Source: Strongylocentrotus droebachiensis
Lineage: Eukaryota; Echinodermata; Echinoidea; Camarodonta; Strongylocentrotidae
DNA: 64,000 nt
Reading direction: 5' to 3'
Assembly: GCA_035222895.1 (NCBI GenBank)
Contig: JAVYIG010004958.1
Coordinates: 62,001-126,000 of the forward strand
In this document: one piece after another, positions 12,430 to 23,705 of the stretch
How the letters are laid out: each line of letters starts with the position of its first letter
Position numbering within the stretch: the stretch's first letter is position 1
Translations under genes and position numbers: made by a program
Notes under the pieces: model-generated
Told to the model about the DNA's origin: nothing
The model's database searches: none
Seen by the model: only the letters and a program-made list of their open reading frames with translations

Positions 12430-14095
12430 GATGGCTCTGGGCGGTTTGAGGACGTGACCCCATTTGAGATGAAACACCAAGTTGAAGGAAGAGCCGAAGA
12501 CGTTACATTACTTCTTTCTTCTTTCTTTTATGTGGTGCAAATCTATCCGGTTCTTTGTAGTTCACTAATGGCTTAAACTAGAACCCCTTGCAGGAAGGAT
12601 TCAACATAATAGACAGACAGAAAAAGGAGTAAAGCTGCAACTGACCATTTGTAATGAAATACCAAGTTGAAGATGAAAGTAAAGACGTTACATTTTCTTC
12701 TTTCGTTTATGTGGTACAACATTGTAGTTTACTATAAATGGCTTTAACTAGAACCCCTTGCAGAGATTTTTGCAGGACAGATTCAACATAAAACTATAGA
12801 CGGACACGACACAACAACAGAGCGACAACTGACCATTTGTAATGAAATACCAACTTGAAGAAAGAGCCGGAGACGTTACATTTCTCATTTCTTCTTTCTT
12901 TTATTTATGTGGTACAAAACTATCCGGTTCTTTGTACTTCACTAATGGCTTAAACTAGAACCCCTTGCAGATATTTTTGCAGGACTGATTCAACATAAAA
13001 CTATAGACGGGCATGAAACAACAAAAGAGCGACAAATGACCATTTGTAATGAAATACCAACTTAAAGATGAAAGTAAAGACGCTACATTTTCTTATTCTT
13101 TTGTTTCCTTTCTTTTATGTGGTACAAATCTATCCGGTTCTTTGTAGTTCACGGCTTTAACTAAAACTTCTCGCAGGTAGTTTAGCAGGAGAGATCTAAC
13201 ATATAGACGGACCAACAAAAGCAACACAAAGGCGACAACTGACCATTTGTAATGAAATACATACTTGAAGATGAAAGTAAAGACGTTACATTTTCTTCTT
13301 TTGTCTTTCTTTAATGTATACTCAGTCCGGTCATTTATACTCCACTAATGGCTTTAACCCGAACCCCTTGCAGGTATTTATGCAGGAAAGATTCAATATT
13401 ATAGACAGAGAGAAAAACATTAGAGCGACAGCTGACCCTTTGCAATGAATTACCAACTTGAAGAAAGGGCCGAAGAAGTTACATTTTCTTCTTTCTTGTA
13501 TGGGGTACAAAAATCAATCCGGTACTTTATACTTCACTAATGGCTTAAACTAGAACTCCTTGCAGATATTTTTACAGGACAGATTCAGCATACAGACCTG
13601 AAACAACAATAGAGCGACAACTGACCATTTTGTTATGAAACTTAAAGATGAACGTAAGGTCGTTATAATTTTGTCTTCCTTTGCTTTCTTTAATGTGGTA
13701 TAACAATTACATTTTTTGTAATAGTTCTCTAATGACTTTAACTATAGAAGCGCTTGCAGGTAGTTTTGCAAGAAAGATCGGAACGTTAGGCCGACGACTG
13801 ACCAATTTTGTGTTGAAATACCAACTTGGAGATGAAAGTAATGACATGACAGTTTACTTCATCTTTTCCTTCATTTTGTACAAATCATTTCGATGCCTAA
13901 CGGCCTGCAGGTAATTTGAGATAAGAGATTTTTGTTTTAAATAGCACACGGACAACCGACCATCTATAGGTTGAAATATCAACTTGAAGATTTAGATAAG
14001 AAGTTATAATTATGTTATTCCTTCTTTCTTCCAAAATAAGAAGTGTTTGCAGGTGACTTTGCAGGAATGAGTGGCAACAGAAAGACCCCAAACAC
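12430..14095. repeat. Tandem array of about nine 160-205 bp units
   Basis: The unit runs GACCATTTGTAATGAAATACC, AACTTGAAGATGAAAGTAAAG, a T/C-rich stretch, ATGTGGTAC, TGGCTTTAACTAGAACC, CTTGCAGGTATTTTTGCAGGA. Unit starts by the GACC anchor are at 12456, 12643, 12831, 13038, 13241, 13434, 13623, 13800 and 13958. Divergence grows to the right, where units also shorten (177, then 158 bp). Each unit carries a pyrimidine tract, then CTTGCAG, then often GTA, which resembles an abutting splice acceptor and donor. No protein or ORF is shared between units. Confidence 0.92.
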
Positions 14096-14293
14096 AGTCA
14101 AACAATTCGGGTGTGGGGTAAAAAAAACAGATAAACGATGCTTAACAAGAAAAGGTACTCGTTACTTTTTATTTAATAAAATTGATAAATTACAGAAGAT
14201 ATATAAATTAAGAATTAAATAAGATGAGGAACAGAGAAATGGTAAACAACATAGAAAAGAAAACATTAAGCAAAACGCAGTTTATTTCCTTAA

Positions 14294-14679
14294 AGGGATC
14301 GTTTAACAATGTTAAATCTGAGATACACGGCCCTACGTGTTATCAGTGTCTGTGATAATAGATGTAATATTGAAGCCCCCCCCCCAAAAAAAAAAGCGCT
14401 TCAAAATGATCAAGAAGTGTCTTAAAATAGTAAAAAATCTTTGATTGACCGGATTTACCATACTCGTTTCCCCAATAAACTGTAGTTTTAGGAAAACCGT
14501 TTGGCAAACGGTTTTCAAAATGTGTAATTCCAATCATAAATATCTTGATAATCAGACAGGTGATCGGCTTGTAAAAGTCATGGGGTTCCTGACTGACCTA
14601 AAGGTTTATAATTATCATTGCAGCATGAGCTAAATCCAGAATTTTGTTTCAGAATCTTAGACAAAGTTACCGGATCCCT
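14294..14679. mobile_element. 386-bp MITE flanked by TTAA
   Basis: The ends read AGGGATCGTTTAAC and, on the other strand, AGGGATCCGGTAAC, each next to TTAA (14290-14293 and 14680-14683). The pattern is like that of the 10786-11135 element but the sequence family differs. The interior carries a perfect 25-nt palindrome at 14492-14516. It lies just past the tandem array and has no coding capacity. Confidence 0.6.
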
Positions 14680-15049
14680 TTAAAACGCAACGACTATTTA
14701 AATAATGATTGTTAAATGCAAAACCATGAGGGAACAAAAGTGTTTCATATTCTGACCTACACGTTTCCTGGCGTGGCTCACAATTTACACGCCCATTTTA
14801 TATTTGCTTGCCGCAAATGGAACAAAACGACGCTCTGTTAAATAATGGATATTTTAATCTTCGGATAATTCAAAAGAATTATTAGAAAATAAAGCAAAGG
14901 GTTTTGTGAACATTTCTGACCGTTGTGTAAATAAATATCGCAACATTATTTTGTACTGGTAAAGCAAACAATATATTTTTCTGATTGCTTTGGATTAACA
15001 GTGAATATTTTGACGTCTTTCATGTGTTTTGTTTTTCTCCCCTTCTATG

Positions 15050-15687
15050 TATATAATTATATTAATTTCATTAACTTAATACAAGGCCAACTTCAGCCTG
15101 ATTGGGAACTTTTCCATATTGCTGATCATGTAAATGCTGTTTGTAATGTATTATCGAAAAATATTGGTGTTATATATATAAATTGAAATCATTTCCTAAT
15201 TGTATATTGAAGATGATATACAACAGTTTAATATTACCATTTTTTTAAATTATGGAATAATTGTATGGGAAAATGCACATGAAACCCATATTAGGAAAGT
15301 AATTTTATTGCAAAAACGTGCAATTCGTACTATTTGTCATACTTCTTATCTTACCCATTCACATCCACTTTTTAAAGAAATGAAAAAATTGAATTTTATT
15401 GATATGTATAATTATCAATGTGCAATATTTATGTTCCAGTGCTACTTACAAACCCTTCTCAAATCACTTTTAAAACTGTTTATACTAAATTGTAATATCC
15501 ACCACTATAGTACTTGAAATGCTGATAATTTTCACTTACCACTTGTACATGCAACTTCATATAAACGTACAGTAATATATAATGGACCTTGCTTATATGG
15601 AGTACTATACCTCGTAAAATACGTGAAATGTATTTTGTTAACACTTTTAAACGTAAATACAAAAAATATTTGATGGACCTTTATTGA
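15050..15687 (+). pseudogene. 3' fragment of a second LINE family (end of polymerase ORF)
   Basis: Forward frames give the typical C-terminal tail of LINE ORF2 proteins: HVNAVCNVLSKNIGVI (about 15126-15173), then NYGIIVWEN, then LLQKRAIRTI and LFKEMKKLNF (to about 15400). After a frame change come FHLPLVHATSYKRTVIYNGP (about 15530-15590) and a final KKYLMDLY-stop at about 15664-15687. Several frameshifts break it. The 5' part, including the polymerase palm, is missing, as expected of a 5'-truncated insertion. It differs from the 2.7-4.2 kb element in sequence and strand. Confidence 0.75.
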
Positions 15688-15937
15688 TATTAGCTACAGA
15701 TTTTAACGGTTGTTAAATTCATTATATTTTACATGTAATTTGTTATTATAGCTTAAATTAAATCAAAAGACTTTTTTATATTTGATTATTTTGGTCAACC
15801 GCAGATAAGGACCACCAGATAAGGACCACCTCCTTTGATGCTGAGCATTTACATGATCAGCATCTATATAAAGAAGACAATTAAGACATCATGGCTCTAA
15901 ATAATAAATCTATTATTCTAAACCTCTCTCTATAAAT

Positions 15938-16320
15938 GTATCTTTCTCTCTGTTTCCCTCTCGCTCTCCTCCCCCTCCTTTCCATTCTCCCTTCCTCTGT
16001 ATATCTATTTATCTATCTATCAATCTATTTATGTATCCGTCTGTCTGTCTATCTATCTATCTATACCCCCTTTCTGTGTCTTCTATCTATCTAACCCTCT
16101 ATCTACCTTTCTCCTCTCTGTCTGTCTATCCCTCCCCTCCTTTCCATCCTCTCTTCCTCTACCTATCTATCTCTATCTATCTATCCATCCATCTATTTAT
16201 ATATCCGTCTGTCTGTCTATCTATCTATCTACCCCCTCTCTATATATTCGTCTATCTATCTATCTAACCATCTATCTACGCATCTATCTTTCCCCTCTCT
16301 ATCTGTCTATCCCTCCCCTC
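15938..16320. repeat. (CTAT)n/(CTGT)n microsatellite, internally duplicated
   Basis: Tetranucleotide CTAT/CTGT/CATC repeats. Larger blocks (CCCTCCCCTCCTTTCCAT region; CCGTCTGTCTGTCTATCTAT at about 16037 and 16206) occur twice, about 170 bp apart. Confidence 0.85.
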
Positions 16321-16370
16321 GATGTCATCCCCTCTTCACGCACGATCTTGACATTCGACCAGACCGAGCT

Positions 16371-16479
16371 TCATGACACGAATCCGTCATCGATCCCCTG
16401 GTTGAAATCGAAGCCGTCCATTTGAGACGTCGGGCTGGATGGCGAGTCGACGCCACGCCGATCATCAGCGAGAGACGAG
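16371..16479 (-). CDS. Candidate terminal exon of a small minus-strand gene (C-terminal part)
   Basis: An acceptor (TTTGCTTTGCTTAG) preceded by a very long CT tract leads into an open frame, SSLADDRRGVDSPSSP, then QMDGFDFNQGIDDGFVS and a TGA stop at 16373-16371. The peptide is acidic, rich in Ser/Pro/Asp/Gly, and clearly not a repeat translation. Joined to the 17175-17123 exon it stays in frame, with the split codon AG|C giving Ser. The intron between (16480-17122) is mostly GA on the + strand, so it is a long polypyrimidine run on the coding strand. Family unknown. A chance open frame is possible because the exon is short. Confidence 0.35.
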
Positions 16480-16535
16480 CTAAGCAAAGCAAAGAGAAAG
16501 AGCTGTAGACAAACGTAAGAGAGTGAGACGAGAAG

Positions 16536-16556
16536 ATGGGAGGGTGAGAGAGAGGG

Positions 16557-16625
<69 letters not shown>

Positions 16626-17050
16626 GTGAGTGAGTGGGAGGTAGAGGGACGAGAGAAAGAGAGAAGAATGAAACATAGACAGGAAGAGGCAGAGATGACA
16701 TGGATTTTTAGAGGGTGGGGAAAAGAAAAAACAGAGATAAGCGACTGAGAGATGAGATGAAGAGAGAGAAAGAGATACAGAGGGAGAGAATGACAGAAAG
16801 ACAGAGACAGACAGGAAAAGAAAAAAACAGAGATAAGCGACCGAGAGATGAGATGAAAAGAGAGAAAGAGATACAGAGGGAGAGAATGACAGAGAGACAG
16901 ACAAGAAAAGAAAAAAAAAGATAAGCGACCGAGAGATGAGATGAAAAGAGAGAGAGAGAGAGAGAGACAGAGAATGAGAGAGAGAGAACGACAGAGAGAC
17001 AGAGACAGACAAACATACAGAGTGGAGGAGAGAGGGGAAAAAGGCGGGAG
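16536..17050. repeat. (GA)n tract with three 90-bp direct repeats
   Basis: A pure GA run (16558-16620) is followed by three copies of a unit containing AGATAAGCGACCGAGAGATG and AGATACAGAGGGAGAGAATG, at 16735, 16831 and 16919 (spacing 96 and 88). It lies inside the intron of the small minus-strand gene candidate. Confidence 0.85.
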
Positions 17051-17122
17051 GAGGAAATCTTACAAAAATGTTTGTTTTCATGCTCGTGCCAGGAGCCATG
17101 GATTTCACGCAGAACTGAATAC

Positions 17123-17175
17123 CTTCCCTGTAGGCGGTTAAAGACGCTATCGTCAACTCGTCCTGACATAATCGT
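17123..17175 (-). CDS. Candidate exon of a small minus-strand gene (N-terminal part)
   Basis: On the minus strand a GACTGTCTCCGCAG acceptor is followed at once by ACGATT and an ATG (17169-17167). This opens MSGRVDDSVFNRLQG and reaches a donor, GGGAAG|GTATTC, leaving phase 2. That phase is exactly what the candidate terminal exon at 16479-16371 needs. The peptide has ordinary protein composition, unlike the CT-repeat translation next to it. I do not recognise it. It may start at this ATG, giving a protein of about 51 residues, or be an internal exon. A longer reading through the donor also exists, with another GTAAGA site further on. Confidence 0.3.
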
Positions 17176-18124
17176 CTGCGGAGACAGTCAATTTGAGAGT
17201 CAGAATGCTGTTGAGTTAATGCCCTTCTCACTTTCAGAGTTATATGTACTGGTTAAGAAGAAAATGGAAGTATAGAGTATATAGACCATACATTTTGAGG
17301 ATAATGTTTTAATTTCTAGCTATTCATTTTGGGGGTAAAATGAACGCAAGCCGACAAGAAACGTAAACACTTCAAAATCGCGTGACTAAATGGGTAAACA
17401 CTGTACCGCTATTAATCTCGTTAATCTTTCTTGAGCACTTTAATGTGATAATAAATCCTGTTCAATTTATCAAACATTGGAAGGTCTCGGATTCGAAACT
17501 CGTTTAATTCCCATTGGAAAGGAATTAGGACTCGATTTTCAGTCGCTTGGGACATAAATCCGTAGGTCCCTGGTTGCCTATAAGAATACGTTCTCATTTT
17601 TCTATTATCGTCGTCATCATCATCATCATCATCATCATTATCATTACAATCGTCGTCGTCTCCATCCCCTTTCTCCTCCACCACCAGCACCACCACCACT
17701 TCATGACATCAAAGAGGTTCTTTGCATTCAAACTCAAGATTGGCATTTCGAGTTTTCGCCTCCAGTTTTGAATTATTTACTGTAGGTCTACCCATTACCA
17801 TGTTTAAATAAACATGTTAAGAAATACCGTCCGTAGGGAAGAATTATAAGCGAATTTCAATCAACCAGTCCATCAATCAACCACCATCATCATAATCAGC
17901 GTCATCATGATCATCGTCATCATCATTGTTATCATAATCATCATCATTGTCATCATCATCACCATCATAAACCTGAACTCTTCAAGAAACATCTCTAAAC
18001 ATATCTTTTTCAATTATGCATTTAATTAAATCATGGTTCGTAGATTAATTTTAGATAATTATTTTTGTTGTTGATTATTGTTTTGTAGAATAAGATATTG
18101 ATATTGGTTTTAATTTTTAAGTGT

Positions 18125-18205
18125 AGAAGGTATTATCTTGGATGTAAAGCGCATTGACAATTCTGTCAGTTCTGAAATGCGCAGTATAAAAATGTATTAT
18201 TATTA
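18125..18205 (+). repeat. SINE-type 3' tail
   Basis: GATGTAAAGCGCATTGAC and then ATGCGCAGTATAAAAATG run into (TTA/ATT)n. This is the usual 3' end of short retroelements with a GCGC..TATAAA tail in deuterostomes. No A/B box is recognisable upstream. Confidence 0.4.
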
Positions 18206-18497
18206 TCATCATCATCGCCGTCATAATCACTACCATCAGTCATACTTTTTATCAACGTCCTCATCATCATCATCATCATCACCATCATCACCACTAGTAG
18301 CATAATTTTGTATAACCAACATCGTCATCATCACCATCGTCATCATCACCAACGTCATCATCGTCACCGTGTTTATTACTACCACCGCCACTGCCATGCA
18401 CCACCATCGCCATCATTATCACCACCACAATCATCACCACCACCACCATCACCACTAGCACCACCACCACCACCATCATCATCATAATAATAATAAT

Positions 18498-18633
18498 AGT
18501 GGGTTCTTGTGTAGCGCTCATGTCAGTCAGATTTGACCCTCCTGGCGCTCCCGATTATTACCCTGGCTTTAGCACGGCTGCCATACGGCGCTCTAGCATT
18601 TCAAGGAATAAATTCCTACCAGGTACCCATTTA
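18498..18633 (-). mobile_element. 5'-truncated copy of the same SINE
   Basis: TAGTGGGTTCTTGTGTAGCG, TGTCAGTCAGATT, GGCTGCCATACGGCGCTCTAGC and TCCTACCAGGTACCC follow the SINE body in order. The tRNA-like head is missing, and an ATC microsatellite takes its place. An (ATA)n tail sits at the other end, 18485-18497. Confidence 0.7.
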
Positions 18634-19250
18634 CCCATCATCATCATCATTATAATCAATTGTCATCACCTTGATAATTATGATGATGATGACGATGATG
18701 ATTATCATCATCGTCGTCGTCGTCGTCGCCAGTTAACGTAGCAGGAATACAACGTCATGGTCTTTAATATCAACTTATTCAGAGAGAGATCATGGATGTC
18801 ACACTCATCATCTTTCAATGGGATATAGCACTGGGATCTTAAGCTCTGGGAGCTCGGGCTTTACTCTGTCTGAATCTCGATTTTGACTGCATCTCGTTTC
18901 CACCAGAGAGGTGTAGGGGGGAGGCGGAATAGTTTTTGAGACCAGTGGCGTATCTAGTATTGAATAGAGATAATTAAACCCTCCCCCTGCTGAACCCCCT
19001 CTCCCTCTAAATTCCATGATTTCTTAAAAGTAATGATGATAAATAGAACTTGCAATGATACCAGGTACACATTTTGAGTGGACCCCCCCCCCCCCCTCCC
19101 CCACCCCCTCCGCCGTGATATGGGGGAGAGGATTCGGCCCCCTCCTCAGCACGTTTATGATTTCTGCAAACGCCTCTGTATACGCGGATAAAACAGTACA
19201 CCGATTCAATAAATGTATATTCATTTTATATATTCAACTTCAACCGAAGT

Positions 19251-19283
19251 TATATCAGGCAAACCGAAAGTTTGCCTGATATA
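19251..19283. repeat. Perfect 14-bp hairpin
   Basis: TATATCAGGCAAAC, loop CGAAA, GTTTGCCTGATATA. The stem is a perfect match, with further partial pairing outside (AGT..ACT). Confidence 0.8.
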
Positions 19284-20531
19284 GCGATAACTGCATGTGT
19301 GGACACTGCATTCTTACGTGTATGATAGGCCTTCAATAACTCAAAATATACAAAATCATACTTGATTGGTTGAAGGCAGAACAAGAACACACCAGACTTA
19401 TCAAGGAGGATAATGATGCTTCAAGGTCAAATCCTATACCGATTACAGGTGAGATGCAACACTTTGGCGCGAAGGTTAGACAATCCTAGCGATAACTGGC
19501 ATTTGCTTACATCTTCACAATGGTTGGTATGCAGAAAAAGCATGTCGCCTTCCTTTTCTATATAACAAAAATGTGGTTATTCGGAAAAACAGACACTTTG
19601 TGGCAAACAACTTCCAGTGTGTTAGATAAATACCACAATTTTAACAAGCTTTCAACGTATTCTCAAATTTCTCCAAGGTATATCTGTCCATCTCACCTTT
19701 AAGATCTTCATGTTGAAGCAAACTTTGAAATTACAAAACTGATGTGGAGTCGCTCTTTTTTTTTTTTACTTGGCAAACCGCGGTGTAATTGAGATATGGT
19801 TAATAACATGGGAGCGCACGTGTACAGGACTTGTCGACAAACAAGATTTTCTTCCGTAAACGCTCGGCGCCACATACATATTTGCTTTTGCTCAGCAGTC
19901 TTTCCAATAATAAAACACACACTCAACAAGCAATAGAGGAGAGAGAGAGATGGGGGATAATACCAAAAAGAAACGAAGAAGCAAAAATCATCGTAATGAA
20001 ATCGAACTACATGGGAATATGCAGACAAATGATGCATCCAGAGCATTCTCTTCTTATTGCGATGGCCTTGTTCTCTCAATTTATCGTGTCGTCTGATGTA
20101 TTTTTTCGGTTTCTTTGCAGACAATTTGACCGACTTTCTTTTCTTGCCCCCTTTCTTTTTCTTCTTCTTTTTTTTTTTTTTTGCGGCTACATTGAAATTT
20201 AGATGGTCGCATTTCTGTCTAATAATCAGACTATAATTATGTATGTTTGTCATTTTCCTTCAAAACGTCTGTCTCCTAACTTTCATTTTAGACCGTAAAG
20301 ATAAACCTTTGTTTGCCCTCTCTCTCCCTATCTCCCTCTCTCTCCCTATCTCTCCCTATCTCTCTCTCCATCTTTCTTCGTTCTATGTCTCTTCTTTAAA
20401 TTTAACATTTCTTTCGATCTATATCTCTCTTTTAACATAATTTTTATAGTGACAAAAATTTTAATTGTAGAAATTATGTTTATACTATCTCCTTTTCATA
20501 CACTCTCTACCTCTTTCCTTCCTCTTTCCCA

Positions 20532-20574
<43 letters not shown>

Positions 20575-20577
<3 letters not shown>

Positions 20578-20679
20578 TCACACAATCTTCCCCCTCCCAG
20601 CCCGTCTCCCTGTTCTAATCCAAGCATATCTCTCTGTCTGTCTGTCTGTATTTACCTTTATCTTTCTCTCCCCTCTCTT

Positions 20680-20727
<48 letters not shown>

Positions 20728-20862
20728 TATCTCTCTATCTCTCTCTCTCTCTCTTTCTTTTCACACAATCTTCCCCCTCCCAGCCCGTCTCCCTGTTCTA
20801 ATCCAAGCATATCTCTCTGTCTGTCTGTCTGTATTTACCTTTATCTTTCTCTCCCCTCTCTT

Positions 20863-20918
<56 letters not shown>

Positions 20919-21053
20919 TATCTCTCTATCTCTCTCTCTCTCTCTTTCTTTTCACACAATCTTCCCCCTCCCAGCCCGTCTCCCTGTTCTAATCCAAGCA
21001 TATCTCTCTGTCTGTCTGTCTGTATTTACCTTTATCTTTCTCTCCCCTCTCTT

Positions 21054-21088
<35 letters not shown>

Positions 21089-21680
21089 ACCCCCTGTTTC
21101 CCCCTTCTCTCCTTAACTCACACCTTCACTCCCCATCTTCCTCTCCCTGCCTTCCCAGAGTGTCACCATCCGACCCTCTACATACACGTACAATGTGTGA
21201 TCTACGGAAGATCTTAACACACTTTCCTACCACCGAAACTCTCTTATATACCCACTCCTTCATTTCCTCTCTCCTTTCCCCTCTCTTTCTCTCCCTCTCC
21301 CTTCTCCCCTGTTTTTTAACATTCTTTCTCTCTCTCTCTCTCTCGTTCCACTCAATCTTCCCCCTCCCGGCCCATCTCCCTCAATGAACTAATCCAAGCA
21401 TCTATCTCTCTGTCTGTCTGTCTTTCTGTCTGTCTGTTTGTATTTACCTTTATCTTTCTCTCTCCTCTCTCTTTGTCTCTTTCCTCCTCTCTCTATCTTT
21501 CTTTTTCTTTCTCTCTCTCTGTCTCTCTCTTTCTCCTTCTCCCCTAGTTTCCCCTTATCTTTCTTCCACTCACACCCTCTCCGTCTCCCTGCATTCCCCG
21601 AGTGTCACCATCCAACCCTCTACAGTGATGTACGTACAATGCGTGATCTACTGAAGATCTTAACACACTTTCTACCACCC
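20575..21680. repeat. CT-rich higher-order tandem repeat
   Basis: A unique-looking block (TTCCCCCTCCCAGCCCGTCT, then TCTAATCCAAGCAT and CTGT repeats) recurs at 20581, 20764, 20955 and, diverged, at 21351, separated by long CT runs. A second block (GAGTGTCACCATCC.ACCCTC, then TGATCTAC.GAAGATCTTAAC) occurs at 21158 and 21600. The first three copies are nearly identical, spaced 183 and 191 bp, so they are recent. The large open frames across it are simple-repeat artefacts. Confidence 0.88.
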
Positions 21681-21689
21681 AAACTCGTA

Positions 21690-23285
21690 GTATTTGGATA
21701 ATGCCTCATTCCCGGTCGATATCAATGCGTACACATTGAATGAGGATAAGCAATTAGCTAAATGGGCATGTAAATGGGCAGCCCCAGTTTATTTTCACCC
21801 CAGGCATGGCCTGTATATGCAACCTATATTGATCTACACGTATAGGAGTATGGTAAACGGCGATCTGACATCGCTTCGAACGGCGACATTTTGCCCTGGG
21901 CATTGTTACGTCACCGGACTTAGTCAGAGACAATGAGGTAAAGGACTTGGAGTGCGACTGTGGTTTAGGTTAGGTTTAGGTTGAAGGTTGAGTTAGGTTA
22001 TAGTATCATTTCCTGAGATTAACTTAAGTGAAGAATTCACTTAAACGTGTTGGAAACTGATCGCGTTGCAGTTGCCGCCGAAGAGCGTGTCCTACAATAA
22101 TGCAGCCTTTCCATGGACAATTTAATGTAGTTGCATTTGACTTTTGGTTGCGTTCGGAAGGCAAGGGGATGTTTTGCATGCTTGCATTTTTTGTCCATGA
22201 CCCATGATTAGTTTCTATATACTCTAATATACGTAAGCCTAATTACACATTGGTGAACAGAGATATTGATTGTGCACCTTCAAAGAAAAGAAGAAAGAAT
22301 AAAGAATAAAAATACAAAAAAAAACAAGAACATGATAGGAAAGATAATCGGCAATGTTCGTTAAAATTTTGACAACATTTTACATGAAGATTACTTCATT
22401 CAATTCGATTTGCATTTTAGGCTTGAGAAAATAATATTAAGGCATATAGGGCAATAGTAATTAAACGACTCTATCCATTTAAAACATGGAAGAAGACAAA
22501 AATCATATGACGCCACGGGTTCGCACGTCTTCTGCACGATTACTAGTTCTCTTTATTTGGCCACGCCCTATTCTGTTCTCTTTTTTCCCTTCTAATTACT
22601 AGCCACGCCCATGCGTACGCCCACGCGTTCGCGTACAAACCCCGCCCACCTGTTGCAACATACACAATTTACAGAAAATGTTTCTCGAGCTTGTACGAGA
22701 TGATAGTCCTCCAATCCACCCATGCCATTACAAAAAAAAAATCAACATGCTTAAAACGACACTTTCCAATGATCTTGATTCATTCAAGGTTATATAGGTA
22801 TTTAAAATGTTTACGTATATGTTAAGTTAAAAATCGATACGTAATGTGTCATTTTCGTTCTTCAAGATTCACATTAGTGCCGCTGGAGCGGTTCATAGAA
22901 AAAAGGAAAGAAATGAGAAGGGGTTATAAAAGTGTGCCAAATCCACTATTCTAGAATCGCTTCAAATTATGCCGATTTTTGGTTCAAATGGAGAGGAATA
23001 TGGACTAGGATTGTGGTGAAGGGTTTTACAATACCGAGCAGTGTTATCGTTTGCATATAATACAAAATGAAGTTGGAAATACAGGATGAATGGAGACATT
23101 GTACATACATCGTTAGAGGGTGATTAATAAGGGAAAGTAATGAATTAACAACTTTGTTATCGTCACTCTCAGAATTGTTAAATTCAATATCATTGAATTT
23201 AGCTGTTTGAGTGGGTGCGGAAGTAGGGCTATTAGTATTAGTAGTTTGATAATCAAAAGGATAGTTAAAGAAGATAAACATGAAA
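21690..23285. other. Non-coding stretch, no gene seen
   Basis: It contains a short degenerate GGTTTAGGTTA run (about 21960-22000) and the CCACGCCC boxes listed separately. A 104-codon minus frame at 22967-23281 is not recognisable and lacks clear splice or start context. Confidence 0.4.
22555..22655. promoter_or_regulatory. Cluster of CCACGCCC boxes
   Basis: CCACGCCC at 22561-22568 and 22613-22620, followed by GCCCACGCG and CCCCGCCCACC. CACCC/GC-box-like motifs of this type are bound by KLF/Sp factors. The two boxes lie in a 50-bp partly repeated context (CTCTT..TTT..CCACGCCC), so a small duplication could explain them. Confidence 0.3.
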
Positions 23286-23289
23286 CGTA

Positions 23290-23705
23290 CAGCGAGAAGA
23301 ATAAGATAATAATTTATAGAGGGTTAGAAGGAGAGAAGGAGAATGAGAAAAAACAGAGAGTAGGGGAAATGGATTAGGTAACGAGTGACAAGACAAGGGG
23401 GAAAGAAGATATGATCGGGAAGGGGGAGGAGAAAAAGAGGATAAGAGTTCAGAGAAAGAGGAAGTGAGAAAAACGTAGCGCGAGAGAGAGGGAAGGAGAG
23501 AGAGAGAGAGAATGAAAGAGAGAGATAGAGTGAGAAATAGAGAGAGAGAGAGACAGGAGACAAACAAAACAAGGAGAGTGTGTGTGGGGGGGGGGGGAAA
23601 GAACTTGAGTTCGGAGGAAAGAGAATGAGAGAATGAGGGCAAGAAATAGAGGGAGGCGTATAGACAGATAGGCAAACAGACTGACAGACAGAGAGCGAAG
23701 GAATG
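23290..23705. repeat. GA-rich tract
   Basis: Imperfect GA/GGA repeats with a G run near 23587. Three antisense frames over it are Ser/Leu-rich artefacts. Confidence 0.85.

Larger units (their letters stand above)
17605..18730. repeat. Cluster of (ATC)n microsatellites
   Basis: ATC/CAC repeats at about 17608-17650, 17880-17970, 18195-18300, 18318-18490 and 18636-18730, the last turning into GTC repeats. A SINE copy and a SINE tail sit between them. Confidence 0.88.

Noticed and set aside
12430..14095. CRISPR-like regular spacing of the tandem array
   Set aside because: Units are fully repetitive with no unique spacers, and the genome is eukaryotic.
19708..20253. 181-codon minus-strand frame with a lysine-rich block (poly-K, then GGKKRKS)
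   Set aside because: The lysine block comes from a poly-A/GAA run, the rest has no recognisable motif, and no splice or promoter context supports it.
21960..22000. GGTTTAGGTTA-like run resembling telomeric repeats
   Set aside because: Irregular, under 45 bases and not a consistent TTAGGG array; a chance or relic at best.
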